DNA of 64,000 bases from Lachnospiraceae bacterium (GTDB lineage: Bacteria > Bacillota > Clostridia > Lachnospirales > Lachnospiraceae). Below the pieces are notes generated by a model, which worked only from the letters and a program-made list of their open reading frames with translations, did no database searches and had not been told where the DNA came from. The translations under genes and the position numbers were made by a program. Where the stretch lies: positions 62,001 to 126,000 of the forward strand of contig JAAVZL010000038.1 in the NCBI GenBank assembly GCA_022791635.1, written 5' to 3'. Numbering within the stretch: position 1 is the first letter of the stretch; each line of letters begins with the position of its first letter. Shown piece after piece: positions 35,289 to 44,520 of this stretch.

Positions 35289-36326
35289 ATGGAAACAAAA
35301 GAAAACCGAATCACAAACGTCGTGCAGCAGCTAACCGCCCCAAAAATGTTCAAAGGTACAAAGCGTAAGTTCCTAAAGTTTGAGCATCTCGCCTTCCAGT
35401 GGCTGAAAAATGTAAAGCTGAGAATCAAGGAATCCTCCTATGTGAAGTACCATAACATGGTCCAGAACCACATGATTCCGGATCTTGGCGAATGGCAGAT
35501 GGAGCAGCTTACCACAGAGGTGGTGGAGCATTTTGTACAAAAAAAGCTCACCTGCGGAAAAAGAGACGGCAAGGGCGGCTTGTCGGAGAAGACGGTAAAG
35601 GACATTCTTGCCATTTTAAAAGAAATCTGCCTGTATGCAGTGGGCCTGGGCATAGAGGTTCCCTGCCGGTTTGAGCTGATCAAGATCAGGCGCAGAGACA
35701 TGGAGGTACAGGTCCTGGACGGGCAGAATTATATGGAGCTGGTGCGGTATCTTCTGCGCGATAACAGTCCGCGAAAGACGGGCATTCTTTTGAGTCTGTA
35801 TATGGGACTGAGGCTGGGCGAGGTATGCGCCCTCAAGCGACAGCACATTTTATATAAGGAAGAAATCCTTTGTATACGCAGCACCATGCAGAGAATTCAA
35901 AACCTGGACGGAGAGGGAAAGCGAAAGACGAAGATTATTGTGACAGATCCTAAAAGCAACAGCTCCGTTCGCGATATCCCGATTCCGCCCTTCCTGATGG
36001 AACGCCTGGAGGGGCTTAAGAGCCTGCCGGAGGATGCCTATCTTCTCACAGGAAGCGCGGAGCGCTTCATAGAGCCGCGGACATTAGAATATACCTTGAA
36101 ACGTTATCTCCAGGACTGTAAAATGGAACATGTGAATTATCATGCCCTCCGTCATACATTTGCAACCAGGTGTATGGAGGAGGGCTTTGATGTTAAGTCC
36201 TTGAGCGAAATCCTGGGACATTCCAATGTCAACATTACGCTGAACCGGTACGTGCACTCCTCCATGGAGCAGAAGCGTAAGAATATGGGAAAGATTCTCC
36301 CCTATCGGGAGGAATTTGTGTCTTAA
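35289..36326 (+). CDS. Tyrosine recombinase/integrase
   Basis: A 345-residue tyrosine-type site-specific recombinase. An N-terminal SAM-like core-binding domain covers about 25-130. The catalytic domain keeps all expected residues: R in YMGLRLGE, HALRHTFATR (HxxR), GHSN and nucleophilic tyrosine in LNRYVHS. It has its own promoter and terminator, so it is expressed alone. No excisionase, phage genes or obvious att repeats are next to it. In gut anaerobes such enzymes at capsule loci can invert promoters, so a regulatory DNA-inversion role for the adjacent locus is possible but unproven. Confidence 0.87.
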   Translation: METKENRITNVVQQLTAPKMFKGTKRKFLKFEHLAFQWLKNVKLRIKESSYVKYHNMVQNHMIPDLGEWQMEQLTTEVVEHFVQKKLTCGKRDGKGGLSEKTVKDILAILKEICLYAVGLGIEVPCRFELIKIRRRDMEVQVLDGQNYMELVRYLLRDNSPRKTGILLSLYMGLRLGEVCALKRQHILYKEEILCIRSTMQRIQNLDGEGKRKTKIIVTDPKSNSSVRDIPIPPFLMERLEGLKSLPEDAYLLTGSAERFIEPRTLEYTLKRYLQDCKMEHVNYHALRHTFATRCMEEGFDVKSLSEILGHSNVNITLNRYVHSSMEQKRKNMGKILPYREEFVS

Positions 36327-36335
36327 TTTGAAAAC

Positions 36336-36380
36336 AGGGCCAGAACAGATCCGCATGGATTTGTCCTGGCCCTATTTTTA
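36336..36380 (+). terminator. Rho-independent terminator after the recombinase gene
   Basis: AGGGCCAG (36336-36343) pairs perfectly with CTGGCCCT (36366-36373). Inner bases ATCC/GGAT extend the stem around a GCAT loop, and TATTTTTATT follows. It is a textbook intrinsic terminator. Confidence 0.85.
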
Positions 36381-36392
36381 TTACATACCTTC

Positions 36393-36421
36393 TTCCTTTC
36401 AAGACAGTTTTGTGATATACT
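36393..36421 (+). promoter_or_regulatory. Extended -10 promoter of the ugd operon
   Basis: TATACT at 36416-36421 is preceded by TGA (extended -10). The -35 at 36393-36398 (TTCCTT) is weak with a 17-base spacer. It lies between the recombinase terminator and ugd and starts the second polysaccharide locus. Confidence 0.5.
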
Positions 36422-36466
36422 AAACCAATATATGTTAGAAATAAATACAATAAAGGATGAAAGAAT

Positions 36467-37759
36467 ATGAAAATAGCAGTAGCAGGAACAGGGTATGTAG
36501 GATTGGTAGCAGGCGTCTGTTTTGCAGAAAAAGGGCATCAGGTAACCTGTGTGGATGTGGACGAAGCCAAGGTGGAGCTGATGAAATCAGGCGTAAGCCC
36601 CATCTATGAGCAGGATTTGGAAGAACTGATGCGGAAAAATTATGCCGCAGGCCGGTTAGACTATACCATAGATTATGCGGCGGCCTACAAGGAAGCCGAT
36701 GCCATCTTCATTGGAGTGGGAACGCCGGAGCGTCCGGACGGCTCCGCAGAGCTGTCCTACATCGCAACCGTTGCCCGCCAGATAGCGGAAAATGTGGTGC
36801 ATGACTGCCTGGTGGTGGTAAAATCCACGGTTCCTGTGGGAACAAACGATAAGGTAGAGCAGTTTATCAAGGATTTTCTTGTAAATGATGTAAAGGTAGA
36901 AGTGGCCAGCAATCCGGAATTCCTGGCTCAGGGAACTGCAGTTCGTGACACCCTCCATGCGGCCCGTATTATCATCGGAACCGAGAGCCCCAGGGCCGAG
37001 GCTATGCTGCGGGAAATCTATGAACCCTTCCAGTTACCCATCGTATCTGTGAAGCGCAGAAGTGCGGAAATGATCAAATATGCCAGCAATGATTTCCTGG
37101 CGTTGAAGATTTCCTATATGAACGACATCGCCAATCTCTGTGAGCTAGTGGGTGCAGACATTGAGGACGTAGCCGAGGGTATGTCCTACGACGAGCGCAT
37201 CGGCCGCCGCTTCCTGAATGCGGGAATCGGCTATGGGGGAAGCTGCTTCCCCAAGGATACCAAGGCTCTGGAATATCTGGCCAGGCAGAATCACTATGAG
37301 CTGAAAACCGTGAAGGCAGCCATAGAGGTGAACAAGGAGCAGAAGATACTGCTGTATAAGAAGGCATCCCAGCGGCTTATCACCTTCCATGGCCTGAAGG
37401 TGGCTGTGCTGGGTCTGACCTTTAAGCCGGGAACCGATGATCTGCGGGAGGCGCCCTCACTGGACAATATTCCGCTGCTTCTGGAGGCAGGGGCAGATAT
37501 TTATGCCTATGACCCAATCGGAGCCGCCCGTTTCCGGGAGCGTTTCCCGGAGGGAATTCAATACACGGATACTATCGAGGAAGCCCTTCAGGGGGCCAAT
37601 GTCTGCTTTGCCTTTACGGAGTGGGAGGAAATTAGGAGTGTAACGCCTGGGCAGTTTAAAAAATGGATGCGGACGGCTCTTCTGTATGACGGAAGAAATA
37701 TGTACGACAAGTCTGCCATGGAGCAGGCAGGCGTTGAATATTATGGAGTAGGAAGATAA
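36467..37759 (+). CDS. ugd: UDP-glucose 6-dehydrogenase
   Basis: A 430-residue enzyme oxidising UDP-glucose to UDP-glucuronate with two NAD+. GTGYVGLVAGVCFAEKGH binds NAD, KSTVPVGTN and EFLAQGTAVRD are substrate-site motifs, and the catalytic cysteine C260 lies in GYGGSCFPKD, the form specific for UDP-glucose dehydrogenases, unlike the HCIGVDP form at 7.4 kb. An AAAGGA-type site precedes the ATG. It heads locus 2, eleven bases before the UDP-GlcA 4-epimerase, so UDP-GlcA and UDP-GalA are the likely products of the pair. Confidence 0.92.
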   Translation: MKIAVAGTGYVGLVAGVCFAEKGHQVTCVDVDEAKVELMKSGVSPIYEQDLEELMRKNYAAGRLDYTIDYAAAYKEADAIFIGVGTPERPDGSAELSYIATVARQIAENVVHDCLVVVKSTVPVGTNDKVEQFIKDFLVNDVKVEVASNPEFLAQGTAVRDTLHAARIIIGTESPRAEAMLREIYEPFQLPIVSVKRRSAEMIKYASNDFLALKISYMNDIANLCELVGADIEDVAEGMSYDERIGRRFLNAGIGYGGSCFPKDTKALEYLARQNHYELKTVKAAIEVNKEQKILLYKKASQRLITFHGLKVAVLGLTFKPGTDDLREAPSLDNIPLLLEAGADIYAYDPIGAARFRERFPEGIQYTDTIEEALQGANVCFAFTEWEEIRSVTPGQFKKWMRTALLYDGRNMYDKSAMEQAGVEYYGVGR

Positions 37760-37769
37760 GGGAAATCAT

Positions 37770-38840
37770 ATGTTGGAGAAGAATATCAGCCTGTCCGGGA
37801 AGACTATACTGGTTACCGGAGCGGCCGGGTTTATCGGGGCAAATTTGGTAATGGCGCTCCTGCGCACAGGGGAGGAGCTTCGAATTGTTGGCATGGACAA
37901 CCTGAATGATTATTATGACGTTTCGCTGAAGGAATTCCGCCTGCGGCAGATCGAAGAGCTTCAAAAGGAGACAAGGGGAAGCTTTGCCTTTCTGAAAGGC
38001 GATATTGCGGACAAAGCAGTGGTGGATGAGGTATTTCATACCTGGAAGCCTCAGATTGTAGTAAATCTGGCGGCTCAGGCAGGGGTCCGCTATAGCATTA
38101 CCAATCCGGATGCATATATCCAGTCGAATGTCATTGGCTTTTACAATATTTTAGAGGCCTGCCGCCATAGCTATGACAACGGTGCGGCAGGGGTGGAGCA
38201 CCTGGTTTATGCAAGCTCTTCTTCCGTCTATGGCAATAACCAGAAGGTGCCCTATTCCACAGAGGATCAGGTGGACAACCCGGTATCCCTGTATGCGGCC
38301 ACGAAGAAGTCCAATGAGCTCTTTGCCCATGCCTACGCCAAGCTCTATGGCATTCCTGCCACAGGGCTTCGATTCTTTACGGTTTACGGTCCGGCGGGCC
38401 GGCCGGATATGGCTTATTTCGGCTTTACCAACAAGCTGCTGGCTGGGGAGACCATTCAGATCTTTAATTACGGAAACTGTAAACGGGATTTTACCTATAT
38501 TGAAGATATTGTGACCGGCGTGCTGGAGGTGATGCAGCGCAGACCGCTTTCCAATGGGGATGGGGTGAGGTATAAGGTCTATAATATCGGCAACCAGCAG
38601 CCGGAGAATCTTCTGGACTTCGTGGAGATCCTTGAGACGGAGCTGAAGCAGGCGAAGGTACTGCCGGAGGATTATGATTTCGAGGCTCATAAGGAGCTGG
38701 TGGGTATGCAGCCTGGGGATGTGGAGGTGACCTTTGCGGACGTGTCGGAGCTTGAGCGGGATATGGGATTTAAGCCGGCAACGTCTCTTCGGGAGGGGAT
38801 TCGTAAGTTTGCCAGGTGGTATAGGGAGTATTATATATAA
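37770..38840 (+). CDS. UDP-glucuronate 4-epimerase
   Basis: A 356-residue extended SDR: TGAAGFIGANL cofactor motif, MDNLNDYYDVSLKEFRLRQI (typical of UDP-GlcA epimerases), LAAQAGVRYSI and catalytic Y175/K179 in LYAATKKSNE. RFFTVYGPAGRPDMA is also the family form. It converts UDP-GlcA from the neighbouring Ugd to UDP-GalA. The pair has backbone-like GC content, whereas genes from 38.9 kb on are AT-rich, so the variable part of the locus starts after it. Confidence 0.9.
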   Translation: MLEKNISLSGKTILVTGAAGFIGANLVMALLRTGEELRIVGMDNLNDYYDVSLKEFRLRQIEELQKETRGSFAFLKGDIADKAVVDEVFHTWKPQIVVNLAAQAGVRYSITNPDAYIQSNVIGFYNILEACRHSYDNGAAGVEHLVYASSSSVYGNNQKVPYSTEDQVDNPVSLYAATKKSNELFAHAYAKLYGIPATGLRFFTVYGPAGRPDMAYFGFTNKLLAGETIQIFNYGNCKRDFTYIEDIVTGVLEVMQRRPLSNGDGVRYKVYNIGNQQPENLLDFVEILETELKQAKVLPEDYDFEAHKELVGMQPGDVEVTFADVSELERDMGFKPATSLREGIRKFARWYREYYI

Positions 38841-38913
38841 ATTTCTTTTGTCTATAATAAACACTAGAGCAAATAATGTTGACTTTAGCTAACAATGATT
38901 AAGGGGAAGTCAT

Positions 38914-40008
38914 ATGGTTTTTACAGATGCAAAAACCCAAATGATATTAGCGATTCTATATTTTGCGTATCAAATCTTTGCATTTTTTATTCTCGGAAGC
39001 AATGTAACAAGATTTTGTTCAGCAAGGAGAATTCAATCTATTGCCACTGCACTTATAATAGGCTATTTTATTTACTACACTCTTTTTGAATGTGTTGCAC
39101 TTCCTATGAAGATTAGAGGGAATTCACTATATGAATTAGCAGTAACATGGTCGGTTGTTGTTGGAGGTGTGTTAATTATTAGTGTTTTGCTGAACGAAGA
39201 CTATCTTAAGGATTCTTTCCGTTTATTAAAGCAGGGAGTGTGTAGCGACAAAAGATTTTTTGGCGCATTTGCTGTTTTAATACTAATAAACTTTGTACTG
39301 ATGGTGAGCCTTACGGCAGAAACAATGGGGGTTCAGGATGACAGCTATTATATAGCAGATGCAACGACTTCATTATTTACAAATACAATCCAGCAGTATG
39401 ATTATTATTCAGGGCAACGAATCACACAGCATGCAGCTATGTATTTTATTCCCATGTATCCAGTTCACGGTGCTGTTGTTGGAAAGCTATTGCATTTACA
39501 TCCTATTATTGAAAATAAATGGTGTAGTGTATTATCGGTTTTAATATTAAGTCAGCTATCTTACTATTTACTTGCGCAAAAGCTGTTGAAAGGAAAAAAA
39601 AAGAAAAGTTTACAATTGTTGTATTTGATGACTTTTTTCCATATAAATTATGTTTTGTGGGGGAAGGCATCAGGGACTTTTTTTTATTATCGATTATCAG
39701 AAGGAAAGGGAATTTTATCAAACTTAATTATTCCTGCCTTGATTCTGTTTTTTTGGGAAGCGAATGAATCGAGAGAGAAAGCACGGTGGTGCGCGTTAGA
39801 GTCGGTTATATTAGGGAGTGTGTCAATTTGTATGTCTTCTCTTTTTTTGCTCCCTGTAGCATATGCAGGACTCATGGCAGGGGCTGCACTGAAGGAAAAA
39901 AGCTTGAAAAAATCTCCGATTTTTTTGATGTTATTGACTCCATCCTTGTGTGCACTGGTTGTGTATCAAATGATGTTAAGGGGAATGATAGTGATTCTGG
40001 TTCAATAG
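38914..40008 (+). CDS. Polytopic membrane protein, DUF6077-like; N-terminal half of a split pair
   Basis: A 364-residue protein with about nine hydrophobic segments. The outer loop TMGVQDDSYYIADATTSLF holds an acidic pair reminiscent of the GT-C active site, and the family looks like DUF6077 proteins of Lachnospiraceae polysaccharide loci. AGGGGAAG lies six bases before the ATG. The next gene, 11 bases away, carries further membrane segments and a soluble tail, and the same two-gene layout is repeated immediately after. Together they may form one glycosyltransferase of the GT-C type. Function is inferred, not known. Confidence 0.6.
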   Translation: MVFTDAKTQMILAILYFAYQIFAFFILGSNVTRFCSARRIQSIATALIIGYFIYYTLFECVALPMKIRGNSLYELAVTWSVVVGGVLIISVLLNEDYLKDSFRLLKQGVCSDKRFFGAFAVLILINFVLMVSLTAETMGVQDDSYYIADATTSLFTNTIQQYDYYSGQRITQHAAMYFIPMYPVHGAVVGKLLHLHPIIENKWCSVLSVLILSQLSYYLLAQKLLKGKKKKSLQLLYLMTFFHINYVLWGKASGTFFYYRLSEGKGILSNLIIPALILFFWEANESREKARWCALESVILGSVSICMSSLFLLPVAYAGLMAGAALKEKSLKKSPIFLMLLTPSLCALVVYQMMLRGMIVILVQ

Positions 40009-40019
40009 GGAGATGACAA

Positions 40020-40832
40020 ATGAGTTCTTTTGGATTAGAAGAGTGCCTGGATGCATTGGAGTATAATTGGAATAGAGTTAATTCCTATACATCAATTATG
40101 ATTTTATTGTTTTTTGCATTGGTTTTTTTATATTTAAAGGGAAATAAATGTGAAAAAGCATACTTTGTGTATCCGGGGATTTTTTATTTATTCGTTTTAT
40201 TAAATCCTATTATAGACTGGATATTGATAAATCGGCTTGGTTTCGAATCAAGAATGCATCGCTTTTTCTGGGCGCTCCCCATTACGTTTATTTTGGCATA
40301 TGTTTGCTTAAAGGTTTGTAGAGATAAAAAGAAACAGGGCGTATTTTTGTTGGGATTTATTATGGTTTTATGGCTTATACAGGGAAGGACGCCTTGGGAT
40401 GAGGAGCATTACTTAACGGAAAATATTTATAAGGTAGAGAATAAGGTAGTAGAGCTGTCAAAAGCAATGCATGAAATAGATGAATCAGAATATTTTAAGG
40501 TTTATATTAATGAGATTCACCCTAATTATACAATCCGTCAGTATGATCCGGCTTTTCAATTGATAAGTGTCCCAAGATCAATTGATTATATTATGTCGGA
40601 AGCACGTTTGGAAGAGTTAAGCAAGGAACAACCATCCTCACAATATGCATTGGCGGGATATTTTTATGGGCATTATCAGGTAGATATGGAAGCTTTATAT
40701 GGATATATAAAGGCTTTGCAGATAAAATACCTTATTCTGGATTATGAGGAAAAAGAGTTTGTTGCAAAAGGTTGGGTTGAATTAGCAGCCAAAACAGAGG
40801 ATTATTATATTTACAGAGTTTTTGATATGTAA
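40020..40832 (+). CDS. Membrane protein with soluble tail; C-terminal half of the split pair
   Basis: A 270-residue protein with about four hydrophobic segments followed by a ~140-residue soluble domain (from ENKVVELSKAM) ending IKYLILDYEEKEFVAKGW..AKTEDYYIYRVF. It has its own GGGAG site and is in a different frame from the gene before it, so the split looks natural rather than a frameshift. The layout is that of the C-terminal half of large GT-C-like proteins. I do not recognise a named family with certainty. Confidence 0.55.
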   Translation: MSSFGLEECLDALEYNWNRVNSYTSIMILLFFALVFLYLKGNKCEKAYFVYPGIFYLFVLLNPIIDWILINRLGFESRMHRFFWALPITFILAYVCLKVCRDKKKQGVFLLGFIMVLWLIQGRTPWDEEHYLTENIYKVENKVVELSKAMHEIDESEYFKVYINEIHPNYTIRQYDPAFQLISVPRSIDYIMSEARLEELSKEQPSSQYALAGYFYGHYQVDMEALYGYIKALQIKYLILDYEEKEFVAKGWVELAAKTEDYYIYRVFDM

Positions 40833-40847
40833 GGAAAGCAGGTAAAC

Positions 40848-41819
40848 ATGATACGATATGGCGGCGTACTTTTGGTTTTTTTGCTTTTTATACCATTTGT
40901 TTTGGGAGATGCTTTGTATGAGCTTTTCAAAAATAAAAAAAGTTTTTTGGGAATATGGATAAAAGGATTTGTACTGGAGCTGGCCACATTTGAGCTGACA
41001 TATATATTTTTTTCTTTCGTTAAATATAATTTTCGTGTACATGGTATTTTGTATGCAGGGATTATGCTTTTGTCTACAGCAGCAATTACCATTTGGATTT
41101 TACTGGAGAAAAGAAAGCTTAGATATACAGGAAATATAAAATCTTTTCAGATAGATAAGAGGAAACTTTTCATCGATTGCTGTATTATTTTACTGATAGT
41201 TTTTACAATAGCAGGTGTAATTTTCCGATGGAGTACGCCGGTCTCAGGTGGGAAGGCAGCCCAATCTATGAATACAATTATACAGAGTAATACGGTGGGA
41301 CAGATAAATCCTTATACAGGGATTCCATATGCAGAGGGACAGAAGGCGGCAAAAGAATCAGGAATTTTAGTTTTTTTTGCATTTTTATCGTGGATTTCCA
41401 ATATTCATCCCATGTTATTGATAGAAGAGATACTGCCGGTATTTTTTACCATACTGTTTTATGCTTTATGCTTTGAGATAGGAAGGATGATGTTTGGCAC
41501 AGAAGAAAAAAAGGTGGGATTGTTTGTAATTGGTATTTTGTTTCTTCACATTTTGGGGAACGAAAGAGAATGGCTTCCCTTTTATCATCTTCTGAATGGC
41601 ATTGAGTTTGGGGATAGAATCCTGTCCTTTTTCTTACTTCCAATGTTCGTATCGGAGATACTAAAGTTCGATTTCGATAAGGGATGGAAACATTGGGTCT
41701 GGCTTGCATCCCTTGTTTTGGCAACCTTGATGATGTCAAAATCAGCATGGTTTTATGTGGCGACAATAGTGTTCTTAACAATTGGGGTATATGTAGGTAG
41801 AAAGAAATGGGAATGTTAG
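40848..41819 (+). CDS. Polytopic membrane protein, N-terminal half of a second split pair
   Basis: A 323-residue protein with about nine hydrophobic segments, organised like the gene at 38914. It starts IRYGGVLLVFLLFIPFVLGDALYELF, and the outer loop lies around RWSTPVSGGKAAQSMNT. The acidic DD pair of the first protein is not obvious in this one, so the two paralogues may differ in donor or activity. It overlaps the next gene by 13 bases, indicating coupled translation of the two halves. Confidence 0.55.
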   Translation: MIRYGGVLLVFLLFIPFVLGDALYELFKNKKSFLGIWIKGFVLELATFELTYIFFSFVKYNFRVHGILYAGIMLLSTAAITIWILLEKRKLRYTGNIKSFQIDKRKLFIDCCIILLIVFTIAGVIFRWSTPVSGGKAAQSMNTIIQSNTVGQINPYTGIPYAEGQKAAKESGILVFFAFLSWISNIHPMLLIEEILPVFFTILFYALCFEIGRMMFGTEEKKVGLFVIGILFLHILGNEREWLPFYHLLNGIEFGDRILSFFLLPMFVSEILKFDFDKGWKHWVWLASLVLATLMMSKSAWFYVATIVFLTIGVYVGRKKWEC

Positions 41820-42595
41820 ATACATTGCAGTTTGTAAAAAATATTTTTTGGGAATGCAGTGATAACTTTCAATATATGGGATTGGGAGTTGGCGCTCTGG
41901 TTTATCTATATGTAACCTTGGAAAAGGATCCGTGGAGCAAGCGATTGGTCTCTTTTAGTATGTTGTTTTTCTTTTTGTTTGTATTTCCCCCTTTTATACT
42001 ACTGGCAAGGTATGTACTTAAGGATTCCAATGTCTACCGGCTTTTGTGGGTACTTCCGTTTGTATTTCTTATTCCTTATGCTGCAATATTGTTTGGAAGC
42101 AGCTTGAGGGGGCGAAAAGAAACGTTATTTTGGGCAGGTATCTGTGTGGTTTTAGTACTGCTGGCGGGAGATGGTTTCAGTGAGAGGGAGTTCTCTGTTC
42201 AGGAAGAGTATAGTAATATTTATCATATAACAGAGGAGCAATTGCGGGTTTGCGAGATCCTCGGGATTGCAGGAGAGGATGCTCTTGTATTGGGAGCCGA
42301 TTTGGACGTGATTCGCGCGATTCGCAGAGTAAATCCGTATACAAAGGTGATTTATGGTACCGATATAGAATACGCAGATTATGAGGAGGACGTTGTTCGG
42401 CTTTTTGCTTATATGCAGGATGATGTTATTCCGGTAGAATATGTTTTAGGCAGTGCAGAAGAAATGGGAGTAAATTTTTTGGTGTGGAATAAGTGGAGTG
42501 ATTGCACTGTCCCTATAGGAACCTATTTGGGAGAAGACTTGAGGCTTATTGGGGAAACAGATAACTATTGGATCTTTATGGTCATATCTGCGTAA
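41807..42595 (+). CDS. Membrane protein with soluble tail, C-terminal half of the second split pair
   Basis: A 262-residue protein: about four hydrophobic segments, then a ~120-residue soluble domain ending VNFLVWNKWSDCTVP...IGETDNYWIFMVI, which parallels the end of the protein at 40020-40832 (KYLILDYEE...AKTEDYYIYRV). The parallel ends support a duplication of the whole pair. The ATG at 41807 overlaps the preceding stop; a second Met two codons later is an alternative start. Confidence 0.55.
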   Translation: MGMLDTLQFVKNIFWECSDNFQYMGLGVGALVYLYVTLEKDPWSKRLVSFSMLFFFLFVFPPFILLARYVLKDSNVYRLLWVLPFVFLIPYAAILFGSSLRGRKETLFWAGICVVLVLLAGDGFSEREFSVQEEYSNIYHITEEQLRVCEILGIAGEDALVLGADLDVIRAIRRVNPYTKVIYGTDIEYADYEEDVVRLFAYMQDDVIPVEYVLGSAEEMGVNFLVWNKWSDCTVPIGTYLGEDLRLIGETDNYWIFMVISA

Positions 42596-42624
42596 CTATT
42601 TATGAATAAAAAAAGGAGTAAAAA

Positions 42625-43464
42625 GTGAATATTTTAATAGCGATCAATTCTGCTTATATTGATCATGCTAAGGTGATGCTTTATTCTTTGGCAAGACACA
42701 ATTTAGGGCATTTGAATATCTATCTTATTTATAATACATTAAAAGAAGCAGAGCTTACACAATTGAAAGCATTTATTGCAAAGTATTGCCATGGTGAGTT
42801 TTATCCGATTAAAATAGACAGTAAGATGTTTCAGAAGTTTTCCGTGCGCGGACATTTTTCGATTGAGACATACTATCGGATTTATGCACAATATTTATTA
42901 CCGGAAACAATAGAGCGGATTTTATGGCTAGATGCGGATATTATTGTGAAAGACTCTTTGAAAGAGTTTTATGAAGCAGATTTTAACGGAAATTGTTTGA
43001 TTGCCTGTGAAAATGAGAGTGAAATAAATAAAGAAAATATAAAACGGCTTGGAATAAAATGTGAAAAGTATTTTAATGCAGGCGTAATTTTGATGAATTT
43101 GAAGGCGATGAGGGGATGGATGAAGCAAGAAGAATTAGAAAAAAAAATAGATGAAAATCTCTCCCTGTTTATATGGCAGGATCAGGATATTTTAAATTTT
43201 ATTTATGATGGAGCAACATTGTTTGAAGATGGACGGTTTAACTGTCAGGTTCGGGGAGGTCAGAAAAATGTTGAAAAAAAGGCGGAAAATGCAGCTGTTT
43301 TACATTATGTAGGAGCTCAAAAGCCATGGCTTTATTATTACAGAGACGGAGCCAGAGAGTACTATCTTTCTTATTTGAAGTACGTAAACAGAAAAAGATT
43401 TATCCAAGTGCAGGTTTGTGCAAGCTTGTATCGCTTGCTGAAAGGAAAGCAGGTAGATAAATGA
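42625..43464 (+). CDS. Glycosyltransferase family 8
   Basis: A 279-residue GT-A enzyme of family 8. The start NILIAINSAYIDHAKVMLYSL, LWLDADIIVKDSL (DxD metal site near residue 104), YFNAGVILMNLKAM and the HYVGAQKPW end are all GT8 motifs as in LgtC/RfaI-type galactosyl- or glucosyltransferases. The start is GTG 42625 behind AGGAG. It acts at the inner face on the growing repeat unit. The donor is not determinable here. Confidence 0.87.
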   Translation: MNILIAINSAYIDHAKVMLYSLARHNLGHLNIYLIYNTLKEAELTQLKAFIAKYCHGEFYPIKIDSKMFQKFSVRGHFSIETYYRIYAQYLLPETIERILWLDADIIVKDSLKEFYEADFNGNCLIACENESEINKENIKRLGIKCEKYFNAGVILMNLKAMRGWMKQEELEKKIDENLSLFIWQDQDILNFIYDGATLFEDGRFNCQVRGGQKNVEKKAENAAVLHYVGAQKPWLYYYRDGAREYYLSYLKYVNRKRFIQVQVCASLYRLLKGKQVDK

Positions 43465-44492
43465 CAATAGAGGCACTGAAAAAATGGTTCTATTTAGGAA
43501 TGACAGCGATAAAGCTGCGGCAGCAGCCGGAACGGGAATACGGTTCAGGCTTAACGCTTTTGGATACATCTGAGGATACGGATAATTTAGGAGATTTTAT
43601 TATTATGCGGTTTTGCGAAGAGGCGTTGAAACCGCTTATAGAATCTGAAAAGACGCTTTCTGTTCCGACGCATTGCATTCCAAGTGCAGAGCTTCTCAAA
43701 AAGCTGGAGCAGTGTGATCGGAAGATTATATGTGGGACGAATATATTGTATCCGCAAATGGAGTACGCAAGTATCTGGAAGCTGCCGCCTACAGCCGAGG
43801 CGTATAAAGATTGCATTCTTATGGGAGCTGGATGGGGATATTATTCAGATAAAATATCTCTTTATACAAAAATATTTTATCGTTTAATTTTAAATAAAAA
43901 ATATCTGCATGCTGTTCGGGATATGTATACGTGGAATAAATTAAAGCACATGGGAATAGAGAATGTTGTTTATACAGGATGTCCGACGATGTGGGGTTTG
44001 ACACCAGAGTTTTGTGAAGGAATTCCCGAGAAAAAGGCCTGCTACGCGGTGACAACTGTTACCTCATATGAACAAGACAGAGAGAGGGATGGCTATATGA
44101 TTCATACGCTCTGTACTTGTTATGAAAAAGTATTTGTATGGCCTCAAGGGAAGGATGACAGGGAATATATTCTTTCCCTTATAAAGGAAAATGAAAAGAT
44201 TACGGTGCTGGACAGAACATTAAAAGCGTTTGAAGAGGTATTAAAGCTTTCATCTATAGATTATATAGGTACACGCTTACATGGAGGAGTAATGGCATTG
44301 AATGCAGGAAAAAGAAGCCTTATCATCGCTACCGATAATCGGGCGGAAGAAATAGGGAAAGATACGGGGCTTCCAATTTTAAGCAGAAAGCATTTAAAGG
44401 GAGCTTTGGAAAGCCGAATTTACGAAGATTATAAGACAGAGATCCACATGCCTTTTGAAAATATAGATTTATGGAAAAAGCAATTTATATAA
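43461..44492 (+). CDS. Polysaccharide pyruvyl transferase family protein
   Basis: A 343-residue protein of the pyruvyl transferase family (CsaB/WcaK type). TDNLGDFIIMRFCEEAL near the N-terminus, ICGTNILYP and IGTRLHGGVMALNAGKRSLIIATDNRAEEI near the C-terminus are its signatures. Enzymes of this family transfer pyruvate from PEP to sugars as a ketal, adding negative charge to the polymer. It overlaps the GT8 gene by four bases. Confidence 0.82.
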   Translation: MTIEALKKWFYLGMTAIKLRQQPEREYGSGLTLLDTSEDTDNLGDFIIMRFCEEALKPLIESEKTLSVPTHCIPSAELLKKLEQCDRKIICGTNILYPQMEYASIWKLPPTAEAYKDCILMGAGWGYYSDKISLYTKIFYRLILNKKYLHAVRDMYTWNKLKHMGIENVVYTGCPTMWGLTPEFCEGIPEKKACYAVTTVTSYEQDRERDGYMIHTLCTCYEKVFVWPQGKDDREYILSLIKENEKITVLDRTLKAFEEVLKLSSIDYIGTRLHGGVMALNAGKRSLIIATDNRAEEIGKDTGLPILSRKHLKGALESRIYEDYKTEIHMPFENIDLWKKQFI

Positions 44493-44520
44493 GATTTTAG
44501 AAAGAAATGAGAGAATAAAA

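Noticed and set aside
36467..37759. Second copy of the UDP-GlcNAc dehydrogenase type
   Set aside because: The cysteine motif GYGGSCFPKD is of the UDP-glucose type, unlike the GGHCIGVDP form at 7.4 kb, so the two are not duplicates.
38151..38864. 237-codon minus-strand open frame
   Set aside because: It is antisense to the UDP-glucuronate 4-epimerase gene, with a Leu/His/Arg-rich translation typical of a shadow frame.
40008..40020. Frameshift joining the genes 38914-40008 and 40020-40832
   Set aside because: A GGGAG site precedes the second start, and the same two-gene split is repeated in the neighbouring pair, so the split looks natural.
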